Assembly: GCF_041956535.1 (NCBI RefSeq) | Contig: NW_027192224.1 | Location: forward strand, 165,136 to 229,135 | DNA: 64,000 nucleotides | From: Calcarisporiella thermophila CBS 279.70 | Taxonomy: Eukaryota > Calcarisporiellomycota | Reading direction: 5' to 3' | Shown here: positions 35,614 through 47,300 of the stretch, in pieces | Layout of the letters: each line of letters begins with the position of its first letter | Numbering within the stretch: position 1 is the stretch's first letter | The notes under the pieces: model-generated | What the model saw: only the letters and a program-made list of their open reading frames with translations | Told to the model about the DNA's origin: nothing | Databases searched by the model: none | Made by a program: the position numbers and the translations under genes

Positions 35614-37249
35614 ATGGAAAAAGTCATGTCATTGCCTTCCAAATCCTCCTCACGCTCTTCCCAAGATTCCCCTTCTCCGCGTCGCCGGTTGGTACACTCT
35701 ATTGGCGGCCGATCTCATCGATCTATTGCTGAAACATTAGATGAGGCTGCGGCTACTCATGAAGCTTCTCCAGCGAACCGGCCGGGCTCCCCTTCAAGGT
35801 ACACAGTCTCTAGACAGAGGCGCAATGTTCCTTCATATTTGGGCTCTAACTAGAAAGATCATATTAGAGGAATTCCTTTATCGCTGCGCGAGTTGAAGGG
35901 CTTCGAGTCCATTCCTTACGAAGTGACCACTCCAGGAGAGAAGCCAATCGTTCGGACGGTGGGAAGTCGGCCATCAAGGTTAGATTTCATTGGAAATATT
36001 GAAAAAAATATAATCTTGCATTTGAGCCTTTTTTTTTGGACCATAGTCCGTTGCCCTACTCGCCATCTCAAGAGCAGTCTAGTATATATTCTAACCATGA
36101 CCCATCTTCTCCCACGCGCACTTCGCGCAGTACCCTGAGCCTTGATAAATCCTCCGTGCAAGATCGAGAAGACAGCCTTGAACAATACGCATCGAAACTC
36201 CAGTCCGACCTCGAGGCAAAGCGCGCTGAATCGGATGAGTGGAGGCGGAAATACTATGCATTGGTGAAAGAGCGCAATAAAGAGACCTCGGAATTGAAGA
36301 AGAAGTGCCAAGATGTGGAGGCCTCCTTTAATACCGAAAAGGAAATCATGCGCCAGGTGTATTTGAAAAACTGTGAGGAGGCTGGAGAGGCTCTGAAGCA
36401 GCTCCGCTTGACCAACCAGGCGCTAAGGCTACAACTCAAAAGCCTGGGAGTAGAGCCCGGTAAGCATGCGCCTATCTTGTTGCTCGACCATTGAGATGCA
36501 CTCATATCTATTGCACCTGCCATAGCCACGTCGATTCCCCTTGGTCTTGAGAAGCTTGACATTGAGACTACCGACAGCGACTCCAAGTTCATAGAAGATC
36601 AATACAGACTTGCCATACGGAAATGGCAACTTCATAATGAGGAAAGCGATCAATATATGCTGAGTATCACGGTAGGTATCCAGTACGCCACTGGACTAGA
36701 TCTCTCTCTGAACCCCCAATGTTTTTGTCATAGGGCACGCTCAAGAGCCTCCATCAAGAGCTCAAGAAGCTTCAGCCCTACGTCGCTCAAGGAGATGAGC
36801 AGCGTCGTTGGTTGGACACATCAGAGCTGATGGAGTCGCCACGCGAACAGCCCAATGGCTTTGTGAAGTCGCGCCATAAACACCGCCCTGAAAAACCGAG
36901 TACAGATCCAGTGCAGACCCACGGTGCTCCAAAGTCCACCAAAACTCGGAAATCGCGCTCGCACTCATCCACTTCCGTGGTATCACTCTACTCTTCGACG
37001 AGTACCTGCTGTTCATCCACCCCGCCAGCCTCACCTCTTTTCCCGATTGCCTCGTCGACTATTCCCTCTACAGGAGCTAATCCAGCGCTTTCCCCTCGAT
37101 CCGTGGAGCCGAAAGCCAGTAGTGTAAATGGACTGGCTGAGCTCGGTAAAAGAATGCGGGGAGTTGTAGGAGAATTGAAGGGGAAACAAGCCTCACAGAG
37201 ACCGCCCAGGTGGCGGAGATCAGGACGAGGTGGAGAAGAAGCACCCTAA
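35614..37249 (+). CDS. Coiled-coil protein of unknown function, 470 residues
   Basis: Proposed exons 35614-35826, 35854-35978, 36047-36459, 36526-36671, 36734-37249. The N-terminus is Ser/Arg-rich (RSSQDSPSPRRR). Residues about 70-115 are a conserved-looking block (IRGIPLSLRELKGFESIPYEV). A coiled coil at about 140-245 contains SKLQSDLEAKRAESDEWRRKYYALVKERNKE. The C-terminus is Ser/Thr-rich and ends basic. The layout is like cytoskeletal or spindle-pole linkers but I do not recognise a family. The first intron (35827-35853) would be 27 nt with a non-standard GTTCCT donor and a CTAACTAG end. It is inferred only because the frame otherwise hits a stop; an upstream GTACAC donor at about 35691 is an alternative. 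Confidence 0.65.
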
Positions 37250-37602
37250 TCCTTCGTTTTTTCTTCTTTTTTAATACTGATAACTCTCTATTTTATATAT
37301 ATTTTCTTTTTATATATATACATACATATATATATACAACATGTGAGATTATAGCCATTTTTTATAATGCTTTGATATTCGTGTATTTTTCATGTTTGAT
37401 TCTATTGAGAACACTCGTTTCCTTTGTTTATTTGATTGTCTCTTTTTTTTCCAGGCCTGTTCTAATGTGGGGAAATGAAAGAAATTTTTACTTTTGGATC
37501 TCTTGTCCAAGACCAAATATGGTGTATTTGTTTTCAATGTGACTGTTTCCAGTGGTCTCCTACAAGGCTAGCCGCTTCCTTCGGTCTACGTCCGTATAGT
37601 TC
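37250..37602. other. Intergenic, coiled-coil gene to REX1
   Basis: T-rich, with a TA/TATA microsatellite near 37293-37338. Tandem arrangement; 3' end and promoter only. Confidence 0.5.
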
Positions 37603-40203
37603 ATGATGGAAGAACCTATAGATGAATCGGCATCGCCTGTGCCCACACGTTTAGCGAGCGACACTCCTCCCAATCTTCTCTCTGTTTCCCAATCTCATGA
37701 CTCTGACGATACACCCACCGATGACAGCGGAAATAAACGGCCCTACGAGCATGGCCATGAGCTCTCACCCGAGAAGATCGAAACGAAGAAGCGAAAGAAG
37801 AACAAGAAAAAAGCCCATGAGGTAGGCACCGCCTCTTTGACATCAAGTATATGGTTCGTATTTTGTAACTATGGAATTACAGAGCAATTACCCGGAGTTT
37901 CTCTTCAATTTGCATGGATTCAAAATGGGCGGCAATATCAACATTCATGATATCCGTGACTTAGTACTCTGGTGTCTGGCCGATGGTGTGAATACCCCCT
38001 GGATGCTGGTTAAGGTAATTGAGATGATTCATTTGCTTTTATTTCGGTTTCACATTACTTCAGCGCCTAACCGATCTCCTTGCTCACCAGAACAAGTCAT
38101 TCATTAAGAAATTGGTGGTCCTCCACATCCCAGGTCTAGAATTCAGTCATTTTTCCATTTCACACGAACAAAACTCCCATCGCCACCCCCTTCCCATGCC
38201 CACTGCATCCAATATTCCTCATTTCAGTAGCATTTTCAAGCACGTGTTACCGACCAAAGTCCCCAGCGATAGGCACCGTCCTCTTTCGGCCCTCCAAAGC
38301 TTTTTAATGTGTCCCATCCCAAAGTCGGAAAAGCGTCGGAAACGAGCCCAAAAAGCCTGGCGTGAGTAGACATTTCCCTATATTAATAGAGCTCCTCTTT
38401 TGAAGCATCTCGTCTCTTGTGATAGTGGAGAAGTCGCCGGCAACGCGCTCTCCCAATTTCTATGTCATGACACGCGAGGAGCTAGTGGAGCACGAATACC
38501 CGCTCCCCTCCTGCTGGTCAAGCGACGGCAAGCTTCCTGGAGAGGACTGGGTGGAGACGCGGGTCACCTCACCGGATCTTGGAAAGCCAAAGCATCTGAT
38601 GGCAATTGATTGTGAGATGGTTGGCATCGATGTATATTGGCTGATCTGTGGCTTTGTCTGACTCATTTTGTTATTTAAAAGTGTAGAACTTCCGAGGGTT
38701 TGGAGCTGACCCGAGTTACCCTTTTGAACGAGGCGGGCATCCTCTACGATCAGCTGGTTAAACCCGAGCGTCCCATTCTCGACTATTTGACCAAGTAAGT
38801 AGGGGGGATGCTTTAGTGACACTCCAAGTTCCTTAAGTGATTAAGCCAACTTTTCTTCTCCTCCTCCTGCACCTCTATTCACACTCTAAGATACAGTGGC
38901 ATTACCGAGAAGGCGCTGCTCGAGGTCACCACCACCCTACAGGAAGTGCAATGCAAGCTGCAAGCCCTCATTGACGAGAACACGATCCTCATTGGACATA
39001 GCCTCGAGTGCGATCTGCGAGTGCTGAAATATGCGCATCCTTTTGTGATTGACACCTCGCTGATATACCACCACGTCCGAGGAATTCCATTTCGGCCCAG
39101 TCTCAAGTTTCTTGCGCAGAAGTGGCTCGATCGCTCGATTCAGCAGCATACATCCGGGCATGACTCGGCAGAGGACGCACGTGCCTGTTTAGACTTGGTG
39201 CAGTTGAAGCTGAAGAAAGGCCCGTCCTTCGGGGAGTTTGCCTCGGAGCAGGAAACGCTTTTCGAACGACTTGAGAGGTGCAGCAGTACCCGCATTGCGG
39301 TGGTCGATCGCAAAGATAGCATGGCGGTGCGGTGTGCAGGCACCCATGTACGGAGGATTTTGGAGTGCAGTTCGGACGAGGAGGCGACCACGGCCGTCAG
39401 TGCGGCGCTAGAGGACAGCGAGTTTGTGTGGGTGCGCTTTTGTGAACTCTGGGACGCCAAGACGGCGCGAGGTAAGGGACCTCTGAATCATCCCTCTCTT
39501 GAGACCGGAGGAAATGTTTCTTTTAGTGCTAATTCTCTTCTTTTCATTATCTCTTTAATAACTTATTTTGGCTATTCATATCTCAAGGAGCGGCGGAGAC
39601 AGACGAATCTTCGCTGAAGCCTCAAGGTTGGCATTTCTTTAGACTTCAGAGGGGCCCCGGGTTTGGCCTTTATTTATAGTCAAGGTTCCTTATTGACCAC
39701 AAGCTTTCATTGTAGAAGACGAGGTGACCCCTTCCCCCACATTGAACCTTAATCCTGAGGAAGAGAAGGAGGAGGAGGAAGAGGAGGACAAAGAGATGGA
39801 TAAAGAGGTGGTTCAGGCGGCGCTAGCGCTAACCGACGAGCGGATTGGGCGAGTGTACGCCATGCTGCCCAAGTGCAGTGCACTTATTGTGTTCGGCGGT
39901 ATGGGGGATACTGCCGAGATGCTGAGGTAATCATCCTAAGGCACAAAGTGGCTCGAGGGATCGTGCTTCATTCTTTTGAAACTCTATCTCCGTTACAAGC
40001 GTCGAATCTTGGAGCTAAGCTCTGATCTTGCTCTTGTGCATTTTAGGTTAAAAGCCAAAAAGAGCGCCTACCAGCGGCTGTACGCGTCCACCCCCCTAAG
40101 CCAGATACCCCATGAGCAGCTATGGGGACCGGAGGAGGAGCAGAGACTGGAGGCAGCGGTTAAGAGGGCCAGGATGGGAGTGAGTCTTTACAGTGTAAAA
40201 TAA
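37603..40203 (+). CDS. REX1: DEDD 3'-5' RNA exonuclease, Rex1/Rnh70 (REXO1) family
   Basis: Nine exons: 37603-37821, 37883-38014, 38091-38361, 38426-38619, 38682-38794, 38891-39471, 39588-39626, 39716-39926, 40047-40203; 638 residues, all joins in frame. These nucleases trim 3' ends of tRNA, 5S rRNA and other RNAs in the nucleus. The exonuclease core holds the four acidic residues and the general-base His: MAIDCEM (Asp, Glu; split by an intron), GHSLECDLRVL (Asp), and GHDSAEDARACLDL (His, Asp). Family markers LELTRVTLLNE, VKPERPILDYLTKYSGIT and LIGHSLE are clear. The N-terminal region has a Lys-rich putative nuclear signal (KKRKKNKKK). A helical C-terminal extension beyond the nuclease contains an acidic Glu run. 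Confidence 0.93.
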
Positions 40204-41808
40204 TAAATATCATCCTTCCATGCATCAGCCCTCGGATTGAAGAGTGAGTGCAAAGCCTTTGCTTAATACAATGCGAACATCTTGTTGATGAGGGAAAGAA
40301 ATTAAGAGGGCCCCCGAGTGTAGACCCATTGAAACTAAAAAGCATATCCTACAACAAATGATCCGCTATGGGATTGCGCGTCGTCGCGGCCCTGGCCTCC
40401 GAGTATTATTTCTTCCGATTCGAAAATGCCTCACGCCCAGATGCTCTAGATCGAGAGTTTAAGAGTGAGATGCCCCGGAGGCCAATTGAGCCCCTCGAAG
40501 GGAGTCATGGCTAGACCCGGCTGCATCGAGGGATCCTGCGCTTGTGCTTGCGGCTGGAAAGGCGCCGATTCGAAAGATGTGCACGGTATATCCCACCGTT
40601 CCGAGTGTATTTAGGCTTATTTGGGCCTCTCGTTGTTTTCGATCCTCTGGAAACGCCGGTGCTCGGGTGACCCGCACAGCTGGGAAGGTGCTCTAGAGAA
40701 AACCGGGCGGGCCCCTCTTGCTTGGTTGCTGCAAAGGCAATCTGGACATATTCTGCGTAGATGGGCCGTCGAGCGTTGCATTCTCTTTAGATCAAGCCTC
40801 GCCGTAGATCCGGCCAATTCCATCGGCGGGATCGTGATCATGATCTTGACCAGGGCAATGCCCGCCAGGCCATGCGCTTTCCTTAAAGAATCCGCCAGGA
40901 ATTTTTCTTATTGCTATTTGCAACACCGGGGATCTTCGTCATTTTTGAAATCGGAGAGCCCAGACCGCGAGGGGACTGCTTGCACCATTTTTGTGCGGGT
41001 CGAGTTCTGCAAAGCAGGTTTGCTGCTCTGTTTCTTGGTCAGGTGAGTCCTGTGAGAATGGTGAACGCAGGTGGCCACCCATTGGCCGGATCAAAAATGA
41101 AGAAGAGAATCCATCTTCTTGTATTTCATTTTTCTCATATATTTTTTTCCTTTTCCTTCTTTTCAGCGACGCTTCATTAACTTTTGTGGAATAATCCTTC
41201 TATTCTTCACCCGTCTTTTTTTTTAGCTCCTTCTTCTCCTTTTTTCCTCCTTTTTCTTTTCCCTTATTTTTCTTCTTCCTCTTTTTTTCTTTTTCTCTGC
41301 CCCTAGTATATCTCCATCGGCCCACCCTTCCGCTAGCCCCTCAGCTCATAAATACCTGTTCTCGTCCAGAGAATACAAAATTCGGCTCCAGTTCTCATTG
41401 TCTTTATTCCTCTCCACCTTCTTCTTCTCTCTTTTCAACTCCCATCCAAAAAGCACCCCCAAAAAGCACTGCATGAAAATGGCACGCCTTGCCCACTAAT
41501 CGATACACTGCCCCCATTGCCCCTCTGCCCCTTTGCAATCACCTCTAGATTACAGAAAATCATGCTCATTTCTTTCCCCCTTATATATAATCTCTGCTAG
41601 CACACCACTAAAGCGTCGTTGATCGACAACCAGGCCAAAAAGAAAATACCATTCTATTTCTTTTTCCCTTACAGCTGTATCATATTTTATTATTCTTATA
41701 TATACATTTCTTGTCTTGAGGATAAGCTCTTTTTTTTTTCTCCCTCTATTTTATTATTTCATCTCATTCCATACTTTTCAGTTCGCCCAAAATCACAATC
41801 TGCTCATC
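40204..41808. other. Interval between REX1 and the Ran1-like kinase
   Basis: 40.37-41.2 kb carries plus-strand coding traces (separate entry). 41.2-41.8 kb is a strongly pyrimidine-rich T/C tract, the promoter and leader of the kinase gene. Confidence 0.5.
40368..41200 (+). pseudogene. Possible spliced or decayed gene, unrecognised
   Basis: An ATG at 40368 opens a frame (MGLRVVAALASEYYFFRFENAS...). It can be continued by removing about 50 nt (GTGAGA at 40470 to CTAG at 40519) into PAASRDPALVLAAGKAPIRK. A 29-nt and a 49-nt GT..AG removal then lead to DIFCVDGPSSVAFSLDQASP. Further right, a GTGAGT donor at 41043 is followed by an acceptor at about 41071. Alternative overlapping frames look equally natural (for example IPPFRVYLGLFGPLVVFDP), so I cannot tell the true product. 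No family is recognised. It is either a gene with very short introns or a decaying one. Confidence 0.25.
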
Positions 41809-43080
41809 ATGGATTCACAAGCTCTCATCACCTACGCTCAGCGCAAGCTCGGCCTGATCCTTGACGGCCGCCTCGAACTTGTGGACGTAATAGGGAGCGG
41901 CACCTATGGGTGCCTCTACCTCGCACACGACCTGTGCACCAACTCATACCATGCCGTTAAGCGTCTGTCGAAGATGGGCCTCTCCTCCAACGAGCTTTCT
42001 CTGCTCCGCCAAGAATTTGCCCTCCACCGCCGCCTGCGCCACCCCAACGTGGTCCGCCTGGAGCGAGTCATCGACCTCCCTGGAGAGGAGGATGTATGGA
42101 TCGCCATGGAATTGTGCTCCGGCGGGGACGTGTTCGACCTGATCGGCTCCGAGGGCGTCAGCGGCAAAGAAGCCCGCGAGCTGTTCCGGCAGGTGCTGGA
42201 TGCCGTTGAGTATTGCCACTCCCAGAAAGTGTTCCACCGCGACATCAAGCCCGAGAACCTGCTCATCTCCGAAGAAGGCACCCTCAAGTTGGCCGATTTT
42301 GGGCTCGCGACTCAGGAGTCATACAATGGAGAATACGGGTGCGGCACGCTCGCCTACATCCCCCCAGAGCAACACGAGGATGCCGCCCTCGAGGGAAAAG
42401 AGTATGATGCGGCTAAGGGCGACATATGGGCTCTGGGGATCCTCTTGCTTGCCATGCTCACAAGGAAGAATCCGTGGCAAGAGGCTAGCGAAAGGGACCC
42501 TGTGTTTGCGGCCTATGTCCGCGATCCCCTCGGCGTATTGGAGGCCCTGTTCCCAAAGGTGACGCGTGAATGCCTGTCGATGGTGGCGACGGTGCTGTCT
42601 GTGGATCCTGGCGCCCGCCCCTCCATCCCCAAGCTGCGAATGCTCTTTAATAGCGTCGAGAGACTCTTGGTGGACGACGACGAGGAGGCAGCTGCGGAGC
42701 AGACCGAGGAGCTGATCCTAGGAGAAATTTCTGGTTCGTGGTCCGACGTGATGGATGCCGACGAAGGATATGCATCGTTCTCTTCGCACGTCAAAACAGT
42801 GCCCACCAAACCCTCCAAACCACTTTGCGAGCCAGTGCCATTTGCCAATGATGGCGTCGACTCGGGGATTTCATTCTCATGGTCCGATATGGCCGATGAG
42901 CCAGCAGAGATGGACTTTTCGCGCCCACTGCCAATGATGTTGGACTTTGGCCTAGCCAAGTCGTCGCCTTGGGAGAAGAGCAGAGGGGCGTGTGGCCTCG
43001 AAATCGGCCATTTGGATCACGACGAGAAAGACGACTGGTTGGATGTTAGCGACGAAGAAGTGTTTGCGTTCGAAGGTTAG
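41809..43080 (+). CDS. Ser/Thr protein kinase, Ran1/Pat1-Sks1-like
   Basis: Single exon, 423 residues, start at the first ATG (an in-frame extension upstream begins only with TTG). The kinase domain spans about residues 20-290 with all core motifs: GSGTYGCLY, HAVKRL (ATP Lys), ELCSGGDVFDLI, HRDIKPENLLI, ADFGLAT, and the activation segment GCGTLAYIPPEQ, which is typical of the fungal Ran1/Pat1, Sks1 and Vhs1 group. These kinases act in nutrient signalling and the choice between growth and meiosis. The C-terminal 130 residues are acidic and contain two SWSDV/SWSDM repeats (SGSWSDVMDADEGY and SFSWSDMADEP), probably short docking or phosphorylation motifs. Absence of introns and a higher GC content set it apart from most neighbours. 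Confidence 0.88.
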   Translation: MDSQALITYAQRKLGLILDGRLELVDVIGSGTYGCLYLAHDLCTNSYHAVKRLSKMGLSSNELSLLRQEFALHRRLRHPNVVRLERVIDLPGEEDVWIAMELCSGGDVFDLIGSEGVSGKEARELFRQVLDAVEYCHSQKVFHRDIKPENLLISEEGTLKLADFGLATQESYNGEYGCGTLAYIPPEQHEDAALEGKEYDAAKGDIWALGILLLAMLTRKNPWQEASERDPVFAAYVRDPLGVLEALFPKVTRECLSMVATVLSVDPGARPSIPKLRMLFNSVERLLVDDDEEAAAEQTEELILGEISGSWSDVMDADEGYASFSSHVKTVPTKPSKPLCEPVPFANDGVDSGISFSWSDMADEPAEMDFSRPLPMMLDFGLAKSSPWEKSRGACGLEIGHLDHDEKDDWLDVSDEEVFAFEG

Positions 43081-43878
43081 CGCGAGAATGGAGTCGATTC
43101 GTCATGATTGTTTTTGCTCTTTCCTCTCCTTTTAAGGCCCTGATGCTGTTTAGTGCATACTTCCTTGGAGGAACGCACCCCCTTCCTTTCCTTTCACCCT
43201 TCTCCTCGTGCTTCTCCCCCCAACCTTCGCAGTTTTCCTAGTCTCTTTGAGGTTCTCTCTCTGTCTAATTCATTTCCCCCTTTCTTCTCTTCTTCCTCTT
43301 TCGCCTTCTCCCCTTCCAACTCAACTCCCGCTGATGTATCTAACTCTCCCTCGACCTCCTTTACCCATTCCTACTCCCTATCTTCTCACCCTCATCATGA
43401 ATCCTTTGCCTATGCTTTGTGTTAGTAAAAGGTTCAACTAATAGTAATTCTGCTGAAGTTGAGTACATATTCTACTACTATATATATTCCTTTTTTTCTC
43501 TCTCTTGATATTTTTTATTATTTATTGCCTTCTGTCTGTTTGTTCTGTGCTTAGTACCTGGTCTTTTTTTTTTTAAAATCATAACTCATTTGGTCCATGA
43601 AATCAAGAGTGGCTTTGTCTAAGCCATAAGCAAGAAAAAAGAATCGGGAATATTTACTACTAAAGAAAAAAAATAAATGGACATCGACAGATACACACGG
43701 CACACAACAAGGTAATAGATAAAGGAGAAGAAAAATCAAACAAACTAGTGAAAAAGACGACATGGTACAATCAATAATTAAAGCGAAATATGACTAGGTA
43801 TTAGAGGGTAAAAAATGGGGGTAGAGGAAGACACTGGGGGAGGGGGAGGTGGACGGGAGGAGAAGGAAGAAGAGGGGG
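43081..43878. other. Convergent 3' ends, kinase and HMMR-like gene
   Basis: Pyrimidine-rich then AT-rich spacer with facing 3' ends. Open frames at 43153-43441 are low-complexity Ser/Pro/Phe and not supported as genes. Confidence 0.5.
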
Positions 43879-46800
43879 TCAGTTCCCCGGAGGAACCAGC
43901 TGGCTCATGGTCAGCATGCCCGCGCTTTCGCCGAACACGGACTTCTCCTCCTTCACCGCAGCCATCGGCTCTCGGCGCACGCTCACGCTCGCCCCAAACC
44001 CGCGCACGCTCCCCCCGGGCCCCACCGACGAGTTGAGCACGTGCCTCGCTACCCGCGAGCGCACCGACGGAACCCCCACTGCCTTGTACGCCTCCAGCTC
44101 CCGCTCAAGCTGCATGATCCGGATCCTGCTCTGGTCCTTAGCGCGCCCCAGCTCAAGGTTCTCCTTCTTCAGCCGCAGATTCTCCTCCTTCAGCTTGCTC
44201 ACATATCTGATGCGCTGGCGGAGGTTCTGGTGGCCCGCGAGCTGCGCGTTGAGGCCGTTGAGCTTGGACAGCTCACCGTCGACCAGCGAGTACTTCTCCA
44301 TGAGCAGGTGCACCTTGTTCTCAAGCTCCTCCATCTCCGCCCGCTGAGCCTCGGAAGATTGCAGCTGCTCATAAAGACTGGCAGAAGGCAGGGGACAAGA
44401 GGTCAGTCATCGGATCCCGAAAAAAAAAAAGATAAGCCTCCTTACCTTGCCATGTCGGCGATGGCCCGGTCCTGTTGCTCGCGCGCCTCCTGCACCACCT
44501 CCTCATAGCGCCGGCGCTCCTCTTGACCCAGCGCAACCAGCCTCTCCAGCCGTGCACACTCCGCCTCTTTTGCCGCCAACTCTGCCCTGAGCCCCTCCAG
44601 CTCCTCCCCGTCCGCCTCCCGTTCCATCTCACTCAGCTCCTTCTCTTCCAGTCGCTTCTCAAGCTCCTCGATCCTCCTCTGGTGATCCTCCACCTCCATC
44701 GCCGCTCGCTCCGCGGCAATCTGCTCGTCGCTGACACGCCGCTCCAGGTCCGCGATCAGCTTGGCATCGACCGTCTGGCGGGCCCGGAGCTGGAAGCACG
44801 CTTCCTCGAGTTGGTGGCGCTCCATCTCGGCATAGCTGAGGGTATGCTGGGCGTGGTCGTCCATCGCCCGCCCGAGCTCAAGCCCCAGGCTTGCGTTGAG
44901 CTCCTGCAGCCGAGCGGCCGTGTCCGTGACCTCGTGGCGGAGCTCCGTGATCCCCAAAGTTCGATTGCCCTCCTCCTCTCCCTCGTCTCTCTCCGAATTC
45001 ACCTCGCGGAGGGCATTCATTGCGTTGAGTGCGTCCTGTAGTGCTTTGGAGAGTTTGGCATTCACGCGATCCATCCTCTCCGACTCGACCTCGAGCTCCT
45101 GGATGAGTTTCGCCTGCTGCTGCGCGCCCCTCCTCTCCGCGCTCAGCTCTCTCTCGACCTTTTCCGCGCGATGTGTGGCATCCTGCAGATGCCTCTTGTG
45201 CTCCTCGTGCTGTTGCCGCATGGCCGAATGCAGGTGATCTGCATAGCCGCGCAGCTCCTCCTCCACCCGCAGGTGTTCCTCGCGCGCTTGTTCAAGCAGC
45301 TCGAAGAACTTGGTCGCCTGGCGCTCCTTCTCCTCGCTCAGCTCTTGGTAGTTCTTCTCCGCGCTCTCCAAGTCCTTCTCGAGGGTCTCCACCATCTCGA
45401 GCAAAGAAGCCTGTCGCGCACTGGACTCTTTCCGCTCCGCCTCCCACCCCAGCCTCTCCTCCTCATGGGCCGCCTGGCGCTCATCCAAAGTGGCTTCGAG
45501 CTTGTGGGTAGCGGCCTTGTGTTCGTCAACCTCCATCAGCAGAACCTGGATCTCCCTCTTCTTCTCCTGATCTTGGTCGGCAAGCTCCTGCTGCAGAGCC
45601 TCTAACTCCCGAGAGAGTTCCTCGATTTTTGCGTCCGCCGCATCGATCTCGTTCTGGAGCTCGCGGATTTCCTGGTCCTTCTCCTCGATGGCCTTCAGGT
45701 GCTCGGAATCCCTCGCCTCCATGGCATCCTGATACTCTTCGCACTTGTCCTGCAGTGCCGCAATTTCACCCCGCTTCTCCTCGAGGGCTGAGTTCATCTG
45801 CTCCCGGAGAGTGTCGAGCTGTGCCTGCAAGCCTTCGATCTCGCGGGACTTTGTCTTGATCTCGCGTCGCAATTCCCGTGCGGCGTCCTCCTGCTCGCGA
45901 AGCGAACGGTCCCGCGCTCGGCACGCCTCTTGCTCCTTTCGCAGTTCTTCCTCGAGCTGGGCTCGATCTTTCTCTGACGCTTGCCGTGTGAGCGAGATTT
46001 CCTTCTCCAACCTGCTGACCTCCTCCTCCTTCAGCTTCTCCAGGCAGGTGAGTCTGCCCTTCCAATCCCTCGTCTGCTGCGCAAGATCCTCCTCCAGGCG
46101 AGCTATTTCTGACTTGCAATCCCGCACCACGCTCTCAAGCTTCTTCTTCTCTTCGTCCAGTGCGTCGATTCGCTCTTCTAGTCTTCTTCTCAGCCCCCTC
46201 CACTCCTCCACCTTCTTTCTCAACGTTTCCTCCGCCTCTTGCTGTTTTGCGCTCAGCTCCTCTACTCTGCTTTTCGCCTTCTCGCATTCTCTCGTCACCT
46301 CTTTCGCTTTATGCTCCGCCTCCGTCAGTGCCTGCTCGTGCTTTCGTTGCATTACACCACGCTCTTCGCGCTCTTGCTCCAGCTCGGTTTCTGCGATTTG
46401 CGCGCGGCGGGTCAGTTTCTCTGCGCGCTGCTCCCACTGAGCACGCTCTTCATCCATGCGTCCACGGAATGTGGCATTATTTTTCTCAAGTTCTTCCACC
46501 CGTCGGGAGAGCGTTGCCATTTTGGCGTTGCTAGCCGAGAGCTTTTCAGCCGCTTTCTCCGCCTTCTCCAACTAGAAAGTAAACGGATGAGAAAAATGCG
46601 TACATCACGTTAGTGTGCTTGGCAACCAAAATGAGAGACGCCGTCAAAGGTCTTACATTATTCAAGAGTTTTGCATTGCGTCCCTCCAGCTCCAACAACT
46701 CGTTCTCCTTGACTTGAATTGTAGTCATGAGCGCGTTTTTCTCCCTCACCACCGTTTGCATTCCAACTTCTGTCTTTTTCAGTTTTTCTTGTAGCACTTC

Positions 46801-47300
46801 AATTTCCTTCAGGGTGGTTATCTTCAGTTGCTGGAAGCGGTCCCGCCATTCTTGCACCTCCTTCTTCAGCTTCTGCTCCTGAACTATTCCGCTGGGCGGC
46901 ATAACCCGCTTTTTTGGAAGGGCTGCGGCGGTAGAATTGGAGCGAATGTTCGGCGGAGGCATATTCTCGTCTAAGCGGTGGGAAAGTTAGGAAACATGGG
47001 CTGCTTGGAAGTGGGCTCAAACAAAAAGCAGGTGCCAGATTTACCTTGCATTTCAGGTTCGGTGAATCGGTCTGCTTGCTCTATGAAGCCGTAACGCCTA
47101 TGCTTAGGTTCAATGTCCCCTTTAACGTCGTATTCGCCGGGTCCAGGTGTGGGATCGATTTCTAAAAGTTATTGCAAAAATGGGAGGAGACAGAACGCGT
47201 TAAATGGCACTGTTGTGATTGCACGCTCCAAGTGGCAATAGATAGGGAGACGGATAAATAGGTTACTTTTTTCTGGGAATCGTTGGCTGCGTGGAAACAT
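43879..47300 (-). CDS. HMMR-like spindle coiled-coil protein with SHIPPO-type N-terminus
   Basis: Five exons in gene order: 47300-47267, 47161-47045, 46970-46657, 46571-44446, 44377-43879; 1029 residues. HMMR (RHAMM) binds microtubules and helps assemble the spindle. The N-terminus reads RFPEKKIDPTPGPGEYDV, a SHIPPO-type P-G-P-G-x-Y repeat as found at the start of HMMR. Then come about 850 residues of uninterrupted coiled coil rich in Glu/Arg/Leu. The C-terminal exon contains AGHQNLRQRIRYVSKLKEENLRLKKE, closely matching the conserved C-terminal block of HMMR and KIF15 that binds BRISC/TPX2-type partners in animals. Both ends match the same family in the same order, so the assignment is better than general coiled-coil similarity. 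Many long antisense frames here are shadows. Confidence 0.8.

Noticed and set aside
45745-46440. 231-codon plus-strand open frame, with others at 43849-45605
   Set aside because: Antisense shadows of the Glu/Arg-rich HMMR-like coiled coil.
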